A stretch of 64,000 bases of DNA from an uncultured Clostridia bacterium (GTDB taxonomy: Bacteria; Bacillota; Clostridia; Peptostreptococcales; Acidaminobacteraceae), in the NCBI GenBank assembly GCA_927417275.1, contig CAKMJV010000031.1, positions 1 through 64,000 on the forward strand. The letters are read 5' to 3'. This document shows positions 17,078 to 26,700 of the stretch, in pieces (position 1 is the stretch's first letter; each line of letters starts with the position of its first letter). The position numbers and the translations under genes were made by a program. Under the pieces are notes generated by a model. It searched no databases, had not been told where the DNA came from, and was given only the letters and a program-made list of their open reading frames with translations.

Positions 17078-17954
17078 TACGACTTTTGAAGGCGAAAAAA
17101 ATAAATCGGACAATCCTTTTGTAACAAACAACCCAACCAGTTGGTGTCCAGGATGTGGCAATTTTAGTATTTTAGATAGTATCAATCAAACACTACATGA
17201 ACTCGATTATAAGCCCCAAGATGTTTTGATGGTGTCCGGTATTGGACAAGCTGCAAAACTACCGCACTACATCAGAGCGCATGGACTTAATACGCTGCAT
17301 GGTCGCGCGATACCTGCAGCCATGGGGGCGCAAGCCGCAAACGACACCTTTAAACTATTCATTACATCTGGTGATGGAGATACCTATGGTGAAGGTGGGA
17401 ATCACTTTATGCATAATATCCGCAGAAATTTAGATTTGGTCCACATCGTACACGATAATCAAGTGTATGGATTAACAAAAGGTCAAGGATCGCCAACCAC
17501 TGCTATGGGTCAAAAAACGCGTCTTCAGTTTGATGGCATGCGACATGACCCGCTTAACCCTGTTGCTCTTGCGATATCCCTTGGCTGTGGTTTTGTTGCG
17601 AGAAGTTTTTCAGGGGATCCCAAACATCTCAAAGAAATGATAAAAGCTGCAATGGCCTATAAAGGGTATGCCCTTATAGACGTCATGCAGCCATGTGTTA
17701 CATTTAATCATGTAAATACGTTTAAATGGTATAAAGATCGCGCTTTTTATATTCCTGAAACACATGATCCAACCGATAAAGTACGCGCTTTTGAATTGGC
17801 ACAAACTTTTGGTGATGCGGGCATTCCCATGGGCATTCTCTATCGTGAAGAAAAGTCTACGTTTATGCAGCGGATCCCACATATCGATCGACCATTGATC
17901 GCTTATCCGAGAAAACCTAGTGATATCGACGGGTTAATCGATCAGATGGTTTAA
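17064..17954 (+). CDS. korB: 2-oxoacid:ferredoxin oxidoreductase, beta subunit (TPP-binding)
   Basis: 296 residues, start ATG at 17064 with GAGGTGAT inside the end of the alpha gene. The beta-subunit signatures are present: SWCPGCGNFSIL near residue 25, GIGQAAKLPHY, HGRAIPAAMGAQAAN, and the TPP/Mg motif SGDGDTYGEGGNHFMHNIRRN (here given up to MHN). The cysteines around residues 27-30 belong to the iron-sulfur-binding set of this family. It acts with the preceding subunit in the cytoplasm. Its last 21 bases overlap the end of lrgB on the other strand. Confidence 0.9.
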   Translation: MVNINTTFEGEKNKSDNPFVTNNPTSWCPGCGNFSILDSINQTLHELDYKPQDVLMVSGIGQAAKLPHYIRAHGLNTLHGRAIPAAMGAQAANDTFKLFITSGDGDTYGEGGNHFMHNIRRNLDLVHIVHDNQVYGLTKGQGSPTTAMGQKTRLQFDGMRHDPLNPVALAISLGCGFVARSFSGDPKHLKEMIKAAMAYKGYALIDVMQPCVTFNHVNTFKWYKDRAFYIPETHDPTDKVRAFELAQTFGDAGIPMGILYREEKSTFMQRIPHIDRPLIAYPRKPSDIDGLIDQMV

Positions 17955-18641
17955 TAACGCGTAAAGCGGGGGTACGATCAGAACAGTTATAAGGCCTGCG
18001 AGGCCTATAGCCGCGCTGCTGAGTGCCCCTTCTGTTTCGCCGATTTCTAATGCTTTCGACGTACCAACCGCATGTGCGGATGTACCGATACCCACACCAA
18101 CTGCTATGGGATTAAAATGTGGCAATAGTTTTAAAACAAGCGGTGCAAGAAGTGCACCTGAAGTTCCAGTTATGGTAACAGTTACAACTGTGATGACGGG
18201 GATGCCCTCTAATATTTCTGTGAGAGAAAGCGCCATGGGCGTAGTAATGGACTTCGGTAACAGCGATATGAGCAATGAATCATCTAATCCCATGATTTTT
18301 CCGAGTATAAAAATCGAAAAGAAAGAAGTGAGGACCCCACATGTTATGCCGATTACGAGGCTAAGAAAGTGGGCCTTTATAACAAGCCTTTGTCGATAAA
18401 GCATCAGTCCCAGAACAACCGTTAATGGGCCTAAGAAAAAGTGTATCCCATCACCACCAATTTTATAAGCGGTGTAGGGAATTTTAAGTACCAGTAAAAA
18501 AACGATAATCAGACCAACCGCAATCAGCAGTGGATTTGCTAGTATGTGGTTGGTTTTATTTTTGATTTTAAGGCCAATTTGATAGGCGAAAATAGTGATT
18601 AAAATACCAAAGGCAGGAGAAGTTGTTAATTGATCGATCAT
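17934..18641 (-). CDS. lrgB: LrgB-family membrane protein
   Basis: 235 residues, hydrophobic throughout with about six to seven helices. The family-defining region is present: SLLPKSITTPMALSLTEILEG, then GTSAHAVGTSKALEIGETEGA, given here in two pieces (GTSAHAVGTSKALEIG and ETEGALSSAAIGLAG). LrgAB/CidAB proteins resemble holin-antiholin pairs and influence murein hydrolase activity. In several bacteria they move pyruvate or glycolate-type metabolites. The start overlaps the end of lrgA by 4 bases. The ribosome site AAAAGGGGGATAAAATG is unusually G-rich. The 3' end overlaps korB by 21 bases. Confidence 0.92.
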   Translation of the reverse strand: MIDQLTTSPAFGILITIFAYQIGLKIKNKTNHILANPLLIAVGLIIVFLLVLKIPYTAYKIGGDGIHFFLGPLTVVLGLMLYRQRLVIKAHFLSLVIGITCGVLTSFFSIFILGKIMGLDDSLLISLLPKSITTPMALSLTEILEGIPVITVVTVTITGTSGALLAPLVLKLLPHFNPIAVGVGIGTSAHAVGTSKALEIGETEGALSSAAIGLAGLITVLIVPPLYALLNHLID

Positions 18642-19000
18642 TTTATCCCCCTTTTCGCAGTTGTTAATAGATGTGTCACAAACATGGTTACAACCATGGT
18701 CATCACAGTGGTAATAAGGGCGATGCCGATGATCTTAAACAAATCTAATCCAGATACACCATTTAAGGCCATAAGACCGACGCTAGCAGGAACAAAGAAA
18801 AAAGCGATGTTGTTAAGTAATAAATCACCGATGTCTTTTATTTGGTCCTCTTTTATAAGACCAAGTGACAAGCAAGCGGTCAAAAGAACCATCCCAATAA
18901 TCGCACCAGGTATTTTTATAAGGGTACTCAATCCAAAACTTAAGGCCTCACCCGTTAGCCAGAAAGCTAGGAGGAGGCCAAATTGTTTAATAAGTTGCAT
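18638..19000 (-). CDS. lrgA: LrgA/CidA-family holin-like membrane protein
   Basis: 120 residues with four transmembrane helices. The conserved IPGAIIGMVLLTACLSLGLI stretch and the LLNNIAFFFVPASVGLM helix mark the CidA/LrgA family. It is the first gene of the lrgAB operon and has a good promoter just upstream. It probably forms a membrane oligomer with LrgB. Confidence 0.92.
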   Translation of the reverse strand: MQLIKQFGLLLAFWLTGEALSFGLSTLIKIPGAIIGMVLLTACLSLGLIKEDQIKDIGDLLLNNIAFFFVPASVGLMALNGVSGLDLFKIIGIALITTVMTMVVTMFVTHLLTTAKRGIK

Positions 19001-19027
19001 GCTTAAACCATCCTACGTTTTTTCTTG

Positions 19028-19056
19028 ATAATACACCACTTAACAGGATATATCAA
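19028..19056 (-). promoter_or_regulatory. Promoter of lrgAB
   Basis: Minus strand: TTGATA (19056-19051), 17-base spacer, TATTAT (19033-19028). It fits sigma-A well and lies in the 75-base gap between htpG and lrgA. Confidence 0.75.
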
Positions 19057-19075
19057 GTAAGGAATGTTGGCGCAT

Positions 19076-20953
19076 TTAGATTAGTTTAAGAAGCAGTGCG
19101 TTATTGCGTTTAATAAATTTTGTCATGGCATCTGAATCAAGTGGCATATGGCTAATCATCGCAAGATCATACAGATGTTCGCAGATCAGGTGCTTGGTAT
19201 CTTCTTCAATATCCGTTTCAACCATAAGATGCTTTACAAGGCTGTGGTTGCTATTGAGGATAAGTGTTGTTTCTGTCTTAAACATGTTAGGGTCCATGCC
19301 TGCCATACCATACATACGCATCATATCTTGCATACGACGTGACTCTTCAGAGAGCACGACGATGGCTGAGACCTCTTCGGTTTTCATCGGTTCGAGTGCA
19401 ATTTTTAAACTGTCTAGTTTAAGCGAAGATTTAAACAAATTCTCTAAATGGGACAATGCATTTGCTTTTTCTTCTTCGTTTAATGTTTCATCGCCTTTTA
19501 AATGTTCATTTAAATCGGCATCAATCCTTGAAAACGTTACATTCTCTTTTTTGGATTCTAAGTGAGAGATGAAAGGCGAATCAATACTATGCGTTAACAT
19601 CACAGCATCTAATCCATGATCTTTAAACATATTGATATACTGTCCTTGTTGTTTAACATCGGAAACATAAAAGACTTTGTTGTCGTGTTTTTCTTTGGCA
19701 GATTCTAAATATTCTTCTAGGGTTACAAAATTGCCGTTAAGCGTTTTATAAAGATAAATGTTTTGAACACTGTCGTAGAACTTGTCATCTTTCAAGCCAC
19801 CAAATTTAATGAAGGGACTGATGTCTTCCCAAAAGCCTTCAAACACTTCGCGTTCTGTTTTAAACAAACCACTTAGTTTGTCCGCCACTTTTTTACTGAT
19901 GTAATTTGAAATTTTCTTTACAAAGCCATCGTTTTGTAGAAAACTTCTTGATACATTAAGTGGTAAGTCCGGACAGTCGATAACACCTTTGAGTAAGAGT
20001 AGGAATTCTGGGATAACTTCTTTGATATTATCTGCAACGAAAACTTGTGAATTATAAAGTTTGATTTGACCTTCCATCGTATCAAACTCCGTGTTCAATT
20101 TTGGGAAATATAAAATACCTTTCAAGTTAAATGGATAATCCATATTCAAATGAATCCAGAAAAGGGGTTCTTTAAAGTCATTAAATGTCGACCTGTAAAA
20201 AGCTTTATAATCATCGTCTGTACAATCAGAAGGTGATTTTGCATATAAAGGTAACGTTGTGTTAAGTGGTTTTGGCTCTTCGATGATGACATTGCCTTCT
20301 GCATCTTTAGCAGGTTCTTTTCCGACGACAGTTAGGTAAATCTCATAAGGCATAAAGCCACAATATTTGTTAATGGTTTGTCTTAATGTATACTCGTTTA
20401 AAAAGGATTGACCATCTTCACTTATATGAAGCGTGATTTCAGTACCACGTGTATTTCGCGTACCAGGCTCTAACTCAAATTCAGTGCCACCATCACAACG
20501 CCATAGAGCGGGTGTTGCCCCTTTCGCGTGGCTAAGTGTATGAATCGTCACCTGTTCAGCGACCATGAAAGATGAGTAAAAGCCAAGACCGAAATGCCCG
20601 ATAATTTGCTCTTTGTCAGACTTATCTTTATAGGTGTTTAGAAAATCTTCAGCACCAGAAAAAGCAATTTGATTGATGTACTTTTTAATTTCTTCTTCTG
20701 TCATACCGATGCCGTTATCTGAAAACGTAATGGTTTTAGCGGTTTCATCGAGCAATACGTCTATCTTAAATTGTGGGTTTTCTTCGATGCTGGTTTCATT
20801 CATCGTAGACAACTGCTTTAATTTTGTAATGGCATCACTTGCATTAGAAATTAATTCTCTAACAAAAATATCGTGATCAGAATACAACCATTTTTTTATG
20901 ATTGGAAAAATGTTTTCGCTGTGAATAGACAAGCTTCCTTTTTCTACTGACAT
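19076..20953 (-). CDS. htpG: Hsp90-family chaperone HtpG
   Basis: 625 residues, full length. The N-terminal GHKL ATPase domain has RELISNASDAITKLKQL, FSDNGIGMTEEEIKKY and GHFGLGFYSSFMV, the last forming the nucleotide lid. The middle domain has SPFIKFGGLKDDKF, and the dimerisation domain is at the C terminus. ATP-dependent cytoplasmic chaperone for late folding of clients. Start ATG is preceded by AAGGAG. Regulation looks heat-shock linked: a perfect CIRCE operator lies about 90 bases upstream. In Bacillus subtilis htpG is not under HrcA, so this is a difference worth noting. Confidence 0.97.
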   Translation of the reverse strand: MSVEKGSLSIHSENIFPIIKKWLYSDHDIFVRELISNASDAITKLKQLSTMNETSIEENPQFKIDVLLDETAKTITFSDNGIGMTEEEIKKYINQIAFSGAEDFLNTYKDKSDKEQIIGHFGLGFYSSFMVAEQVTIHTLSHAKGATPALWRCDGGTEFELEPGTRNTRGTEITLHISEDGQSFLNEYTLRQTINKYCGFMPYEIYLTVVGKEPAKDAEGNVIIEEPKPLNTTLPLYAKSPSDCTDDDYKAFYRSTFNDFKEPLFWIHLNMDYPFNLKGILYFPKLNTEFDTMEGQIKLYNSQVFVADNIKEVIPEFLLLLKGVIDCPDLPLNVSRSFLQNDGFVKKISNYISKKVADKLSGLFKTEREVFEGFWEDISPFIKFGGLKDDKFYDSVQNIYLYKTLNGNFVTLEEYLESAKEKHDNKVFYVSDVKQQGQYINMFKDHGLDAVMLTHSIDSPFISHLESKKENVTFSRIDADLNEHLKGDETLNEEEKANALSHLENLFKSSLKLDSLKIALEPMKTEEVSAIVVLSEESRRMQDMMRMYGMAGMDPNMFKTETTLILNSNHSLVKHLMVETDIEEDTKHLICEHLYDLAMISHMPLDSDAMTKFIKRNNALLLKLI

Positions 20954-21007
20954 AAATTCACTCCTTAATTAAATCTATCGTTTTAACGGTTATAGGGTTA
21001 CAAAAAT

Positions 21008-21036
21008 ATGATACGGTGTGCCTTTCAAAAAGTCAA
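21008..21036 (-). promoter_or_regulatory. Promoter of htpG
   Basis: Minus strand: TTGACT (21036-21031), 17-base spacer, TATCAT (21013-21008), 55 bases before the start codon. CIRCE ends 8 bases upstream of the -35. Confidence 0.72.
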
Positions 21037-21043
21037 GTGCAAA

Positions 21044-21070
21044 TTAGCACTCGATAATAAAGAGTGCTAA
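21044..21070. promoter_or_regulatory. CIRCE element (HrcA operator), perfect consensus
   Basis: TTAGCACTC (21044-21052), nine bases, GAGTGCTAA (21062-21070). This is the exact CIRCE inverted repeat. HrcA binds it and represses at normal temperature. It lies between divergent htpG and the CBS-ACT gene. Confidence 0.97.
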
Positions 21071-21095
21071 CAATAATGAAAACGGCAACGCGAAC

Positions 21096-21124
21096 TATTA
21101 ATTTTATAAAAAAAATGATATAAT
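21096..21124 (+). promoter_or_regulatory. Candidate promoter of the CBS-ACT gene
   Basis: TATTAA (21096-21101), 17 bases, TATAAT (21119-21124). The -10 is perfect and the -35 weak. The start codon is 79 bases further on. Confidence 0.5.
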
Positions 21125-21202
21125 TGTTATGACATAAATGATTTGGGCATATATATCTTAGTACAAATATAAAATATGTGAAATCCGAAAGGGGAATTTG
21201 CG

Positions 21203-21829
21203 ATGAGAGTTAGAGCGATAATGACACCGGTAAAAGATTTGAAAGTTTTAAAACCAGATGATACTGCTAAAATGGCCATTGATTTGATTGAAAAGAATGG
21301 ATTTTTATCTCTTCCTATTGCGGATGATCGAAAATTCATCGGTTATTTATCCAAACAGTATATTTACGATAGTTATTTTAAAGAAGATAATGGTGACATA
21401 GCGACATTTTTAGAAAAGCCCGTAAGTACTTTTGTACACAACCGCATCAGTCCAGTAAAACCGGATTTACTCATTGAAGAGGCTGCGGACATCTTTTTTA
21501 AGAATAAAATTCGATTTATTCCTGTTGTGGATGAACGCGACGAGTTTGTAGGCATCGTTACACAAAATGCTCTTTTTGGTATTTTAACGAAAGTATATGG
21601 ACTTTTAGATCCTAAAATCAGTATCTTAACAGATGATTTTAAAGGTGTGCTTAGTAAAATTGCCGAAACAATTTCTAAAAATGATGGTAATATTACCAAC
21701 ATCGCGCTGTTAGATACGGAAGTCATGGGCATTCAAGAGATTTCTATTCGACTTGAAGGAAAAGATATTGACCGGATCGTAAAAAAATTAGAGGAAAAGG
21801 GTTTTAAAGTTAGAGAATTTGTTAAATAA
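21203..21829 (+). CDS. CBS-pair plus ACT-like domain protein (AcuB-like)
   Basis: 208 residues. Two CBS domains span residues 1-60 (RVRAIMTPVKDLKVLKPDDT, SLPIADDRKFIGYLS) and 75-135 (RFIPVVDERDEFVGIVTQNAL). An ACT-like domain is at 140-208 (ISKNDGNITNIALLDTE, then VKKLEEKGFKV). CBS pairs bind adenine nucleotides and ACT domains bind small ligands, so this is probably a cytoplasmic metabolic sensor. Start ATG with GAAAGGGG. The next gene begins 28 bases after its stop and is probably co-transcribed. Confidence 0.88.
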   Translation: MRVRAIMTPVKDLKVLKPDDTAKMAIDLIEKNGFLSLPIADDRKFIGYLSKQYIYDSYFKEDNGDIATFLEKPVSTFVHNRISPVKPDLLIEEAADIFFKNKIRFIPVVDERDEFVGIVTQNALFGILTKVYGLLDPKISILTDDFKGVLSKIAETISKNDGNITNIALLDTEVMGIQEISIRLEGKDIDRIVKKLEEKGFKVREFVK

Positions 21830-21857
21830 AGTTAAACCCTTAGAAAGAGAGGGCGTC

Positions 21858-22814
21858 ATGAAACCGAGAATTCTAGTGAGTGCTTGCTTAGGATTTTGTT
21901 CTTGTAGATACGATGGAAGCGTAATTAAGAATGATTTGGTTGACCTTTTGTCTGATTATGTTGAATTTGTAACGGTTTGTCCAGAAATGGGAATCGGATT
22001 ACCGGCCCCGAGAGAAGCGATACGCGTGGTCACGCAAAAGCAAGAACGCAAGTTATTGGGTTCATACTCCGGTGTGGATTACACAAAAGACATGGAAACT
22101 TTTGTTCAAACATTTATGGACGGTTTAGATGTGGATCAAATAGATGGCATCATTCTAAAAGGCAAATCGCCGACATGTGGCTTTAAAGACGTCAAACAGT
22201 ATCCATCACATGGCAAAGTTCAAAGTCTGCTCACTAAAACGTCAGGTTTCTTTGGTGGTGCCTTAAAGTCAGCATATAGCAGCCTTGTTATAGAAGACGA
22301 CGGCAGGCTATTAAACTGGGAAATTAGAGATCATTTTTTAACCATGGTGTTTGTTCATAATCAATTTAGAAAAGTAAAAGTGTCTAATCAAAAGGCAAAA
22401 GCGTTGGTGGATTTTCATTCGACAAACAAGTATCTTTTTATGGCTTATAATCAATCCGCTTTACAACGACTGGGTAGAATCATAGCGAATCATGAAAAAA
22501 AGCCCATTGATGAAGTGATTGAAAAGTATGAAAAGGGTCTTGAGGATATCTATCATGCATCATTAAAGCCAGGTAAAAATGTGAATACGCTTTTACATTT
22601 GTTTGGCTATTTCAAAACATTATTGTCTGCAGAGGAAAAGTCATTTTTTTTAGAACAAGTTGAGCACTATAAACGCGAGTTGGTTTCATTGCCTGCGCTG
22701 CTTCTGGTTTTAAAAGGTTGGGTCATCCGATTTGACGAACCCTATTTAAAAAATCAAACGATTTTTGAGCACTACCCACTGTCTTTGAATCAAGAAAAAA
22801 GTAAAGGGTCATAA
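21858..22814 (+). CDS. DUF523-DUF1722 fusion protein (YbbK/YbgA-like)
   Basis: 318 residues from the ATG at 21858, chosen because GAGAGGGC precedes it; an earlier in-frame start at 21819 overlaps the previous gene. Residues 1-150 are DUF523 (PRILVSACLGFCSCRYDGS, VTVCPEMGIGLPAPREA, LKGKSPTCGFKDV) with several conserved cysteines. Residues 160-300 are DUF1722 (FRKVKVSNQKAKALVDFHS, KYLFMAYNQ). Each domain occurs alone elsewhere. A link to nucleic-acid or sulfur chemistry has been suggested for DUF523, but nothing here shows a reaction. Followed by a terminator. Confidence 0.88.
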   Translation: MKPRILVSACLGFCSCRYDGSVIKNDLVDLLSDYVEFVTVCPEMGIGLPAPREAIRVVTQKQERKLLGSYSGVDYTKDMETFVQTFMDGLDVDQIDGIILKGKSPTCGFKDVKQYPSHGKVQSLLTKTSGFFGGALKSAYSSLVIEDDGRLLNWEIRDHFLTMVFVHNQFRKVKVSNQKAKALVDFHSTNKYLFMAYNQSALQRLGRIIANHEKKPIDEVIEKYEKGLEDIYHASLKPGKNVNTLLHLFGYFKTLLSAEEKSFFLEQVEHYKRELVSLPALLLVLKGWVIRFDEPYLKNQTIFEHYPLSLNQEKSKGS

Positions 22815-22816
22815 AT

Positions 22817-22874
22817 AAAACAGCTTGGTAACACTAAGAAATTATAATTTCTCAGGTTACTCAAGCTGTTTTTT
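22817..22874. terminator. Terminator between convergent genes
   Basis: AAAACAGCTTG pairs with CAAGCTGTTTTTT, and inside it AGAAAT pairs with ATTTCT. A's on the left and T's on the right allow use in both directions. The stop codon of the TIGR01906 gene on the minus strand is at its right edge. Confidence 0.8.
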
Positions 22875-23595
22875 AAAAGGTTATTGGTTCATTTTTTCTT
22901 TTTTTGAGTATGAATTTTGGTAATATAAGGCCTATGCTCACAAAAACGAGATTGATGATCAGTGTCGTAATGAGCCACCTCGCAGTAAACTGAATAAAAA
23001 AGTCTAGTGGCATAAGTTGAATGAGTCGGTCTGTTCGCGGATCGAGTAGCCATAAGTCGTTGGTAAAGAAAATCTCGTGAAATCTTCTAAATGCCCAGTC
23101 AAAGTCGATAAAATACAGCGCGCCAAGTCCGCCTAGTGCTGAAATAGAAAAGAGTGCCGCAACCTTAAATGGTTTTAAGAAAAGTAAAAGCCTTTGTCGA
23201 GGCGTTTCATTGGAGGTGATTATGAGTAATAATACTGCAAATACCGCCATGGCTAAATTTAAATAAAGATGAAACGTTCTGGCGCTGATGGCAAGTAGGC
23301 GAATATCTTCTAAATGATGTTGTTCTTTTTCGTTGTAAAATGTGATTTCATTCCCCTTCACGGTTTCTTTTAATGTTAAATCCCCACTTCCATCGTCAAT
23401 GAAGTCAACTAGGGCAACGGTTACACGTTCAAGTGCTGACTCTGATATGCCGATGGTGTCTTTAACATTTAATGCTTTAAAAGCATCTACATAGTATGCA
23501 GCATCAAAAGCCTTAGCCTCAAAGGGCAGTAAGAATGAATTGATGGATAATATGAGTCCGATGAGTAAGAGGATTAGAGTTTTTGCAAGACGCAT
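22873..23595 (-). CDS. TIGR01906/DUF1461-family integral membrane protein
   Basis: 240 residues: an N-terminal helix, a soluble loop of about 75 residues with a HHLEDIRLL stretch typical of the family, then three more transmembrane helices. This layout (one helix, extracytoplasmic loop, three helices) and the length match DUF1461. The function of the family is unknown. It faces addBA with divergent promoters. Confidence 0.8.
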   Translation of the reverse strand: MRLAKTLILLLIGLILSINSFLLPFEAKAFDAAYYVDAFKALNVKDTIGISESALERVTVALVDFIDDGSGDLTLKETVKGNEITFYNEKEQHHLEDIRLLAISARTFHLYLNLAMAVFAVLLLIITSNETPRQRLLLFLKPFKVAALFSISALGGLGALYFIDFDWAFRRFHEIFFTNDLWLLDPRTDRLIQLMPLDFFIQFTARWLITTLIINLVFVSIGLILPKFILKKRKNEPITF

Positions 23596-23624
23596 AACGT
23601 CACCTCATATAAGTATTTTTAGTT

Positions 23625-23653
23625 ATTATAACGTTTAATTCCGATAAAAGCAA
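23625..23653 (-). promoter_or_regulatory. Promoter of the TIGR01906 gene
   Basis: Minus strand: TTGCTT (23653-23648), 17 bases, TATAAT (23630-23625). Confidence 0.72.
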
Positions 23654-23666
23654 ATGTGCCGTTGCC

Positions 23667-23695
23667 TTGAATTTGCAAGGGGAAGGTGGTAAAAT
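23667..23695 (+). promoter_or_regulatory. Candidate promoter of addBA
   Basis: TTGAAT (23667-23672), 17 bases, TAAAAT (23690-23695). Its -35 is 14 bases from that of the divergent TIGR01906 promoter. Confidence 0.55.
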
Positions 23696-23720
23696 ATAGG
23701 AATTAGAACAGGGAGGTCAT

Positions 23721-26700
23721 ATGATACGCATTCTTTATGGTAAAGCCAAAAGTGGTAAGACATATAAAATATATTCTGAGATTACAGAGTTGCTAAGTTT
23801 GCAGTATGATAATGCCCCTCAGCATTTGGTCCTTTTAGTGCCTGAGCAATTCACACTTGAGGCAGAAAAACAGTTGATGATGCACGCCAATCTGCCAGGT
23901 ATTATGGGGGTGGAAGTTTTAAGTTTTAAACGATTGGCGCATCGCGTGTTTTCAGATATAGGCTTTCCTGAACAAGTTAAAATCTCTGAGATTGGTAAAC
24001 TCATGCTGTTAAGGCGTTTATTTGATGAACATCAAAAAAACTTAACGGTTTATGGTAAATCTTATAATAAGTTTGGATTTTTGACGAAATTTCACGATGT
24101 GATTAAAGAACTTAAGCAAAATCAAGTTTCACCTGCAGAATTACAGACTTTAAGTGAAAAATTTGAAGATTATCCGCTGTTGAAACATAAACTCCATGAC
24201 TTATATGAAATATATCGTCTTTACGAAGTTGAAAAATCAAAAGTATATTTTGACGATGAGGATTATTATAACGATTTGCTGGCGGCGATTCCAAAATCAA
24301 GTCCACTAAAAAACATGATGATTTGGATCGATGGATTTGATAGTTTCACCGCTCAAGAATATGCTATTTTAGGTGCGTTGGGTAAAGTGTCAAAATCACT
24401 CACGTTAACTTTGTGTGTTGAATCTGCTGCTTTTTTTGAACACACAAAAATGGGATTCAATCGCGTGGTTGAATTGGCAAAAGCGGATCATTTAAACCTT
24501 CAAACTGAGAAAGTTGAACGGTTCCTTGAAAATCATGACATTGCACATATCGCTGAAAATTTACTAAGTTATCCTTATCAGAAGAGAAACTGCCAGACAG
24601 AGGCCATAAAATTGTTTGCTGCTGATAATCGACTGGATGAAATCGAATATTGTGCCATAGAAATCGTGGACCTCATACGAAACAAGGGATATAAGTGGCA
24701 GGATATCGCAGTGGTTACAAATGATTTAGATGCATATAAATTAGCCGTTAAACGCATATTTGACGTGTATGAGTTGCCTTATTTCATCGATCAAAAGTTA
24801 GAAGTAGCGCATCATCCCCTGGTACACTTTATACGTTCTTATCTAAGACTTTACGTGGATCGTTTTGCGCATAAGGACATTATGGATTTACTCCATACAG
24901 ATTTATTAGATGTTTCAACCCTTGAAATAGCCGAGTTTGAACTCTATATCAAACAATATGGCATTACACTTAAAAAGTTGAAAAAGCCTTTTGAATTAAA
25001 AGCGCCTATTGGATGCGATCTTGAACGTATTAATACGGTTAGAGAGAAATTGATGGCTTTGTTTATACCTGAGTTTTGGCAAGTTGATGAAGTTCATGTG
25101 TCTATGGGCATCACAAAACTTTATGAACGCATGGACGCTTTGAAATTACATGAAAAAATGTCAGTAGCTGTTGATGCCTTTATGAACAATCAAATGTTTG
25201 AAGAGGCTCAGTTATATGCACAAGTATGGAATCTGACTTTGGATCTGATGGATCAAGTGGTGGCGCTTATGGGAGAATCCCGTTTGCGCATGGATGACTT
25301 TTTAGATGTTATTGAAACGGGCTTTTCAACACTTGAAGTGGGTATTTTGCCGCTAAATAGTGAACAGATTTTGGTGGGCTCCATGGATCGCTCAAAGGCA
25401 CATCCGATTAAGGTACTGTTTGTGTTAGGTGTTAATGATGGTGTTATACCAGAGGCGGGAAAAGATCAACAACTCATCTTAGATGCAGAAAAGGATTTGT
25501 TTCGAGAACAAGGACTTAAACTAATGGCAGATAGCACTTTATTTGCAAATAAAGAACAATTCAACATCTATTTTATGCTGACGCGTCCTTCAGAAAAACT
25601 CTATTTTAGTTTTTCACGAGCGGATGCGGAAGGGGCTGCATTAAGACCCTCTTATCTGATAACAAAACTACAAAAAATTTGTCCAAACTTAAAAGTGTCA
25701 GATGGTTTCATGTCGCACTCAGACATCCCCCCACAGATTGGCACAAAAGAAGGCACATATAAACACCTTGCTTTTGAACTGCGCCGTGTTATGGATGGGC
25801 ATGCCATAAAGCCCGTATGGGACGATGTTTTTAATTGGTATGCCATAAATGAGCCGAAGAAAGCACACTTGCTTGTTTCGGGGTTAACACATTCTAATGT
25901 GGTTCAACGCTTATCTGAAAAATCGATACAAATCGCTTATGAAACACCGATTAAAACAAGTGTATCAAGACTAGAAGAGTATGTGTTATGTCCATTTAAG
26001 TACTTGGTCAGTTCGGGTTTAAAACCGATAGAGGTAAAAACACATACATTGTCAGCACCAGATGTAGGGATATTGTTTCACAAATCGCTAGAACTATTTG
26101 GACGGGCCATTAGTGAGAACAACCGCGATTGGGAAGCGCTAGACCGAAAAAGTTGTGATAATTTGATGGAAGATATTATTAATAAAATGACAGATCAAGA
26201 AATCTACCAATCTAAATTTCAATACAGGTATTTGATTCAAAAGTTAAACCGCGTATCTAAAAAAGCAGCATGGACGCTTACGGAACATTTAAAGAAAGGC
26301 GCATTCACACCAAAGGCATTTGAAGTCTCTTTTGGAGATGGCGGGTCAGTCCCACCTATATTTATCGAATTATCAAATGGAGAAAAGTTAAATATTCGTG
26401 GTGTCATTGACCGCGTAGATATCGTAGACATAGAGGGCACTTCATATTGTAAAATCATCGACTACAAATCAGGCAATAAACGCTTATCGATTTCGGACAT
26501 TTATCATGGCTTGCAAATGCAACTCATGGTGTACTTAGATGCATGTGTGGGACATCCAGAATATTTTAATAAGAGTGCCTTATATCCGGCAGGTGCTTTT
26601 TACTTTAGAATTGATGATCCTATGGTGGAAACGACGGACCAAGTTCTAGAATTGGTTCAAAAACGTATCGCATCCGAGTTAAAATTAGACGGCGTTGTGT

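Noticed and set aside
18630..19565. Plus-strand frames of 132 and 153 residues
   Set aside because: They lie opposite lrgA and htpG, have no ribosome site and composition typical of shadows of a coding strand.
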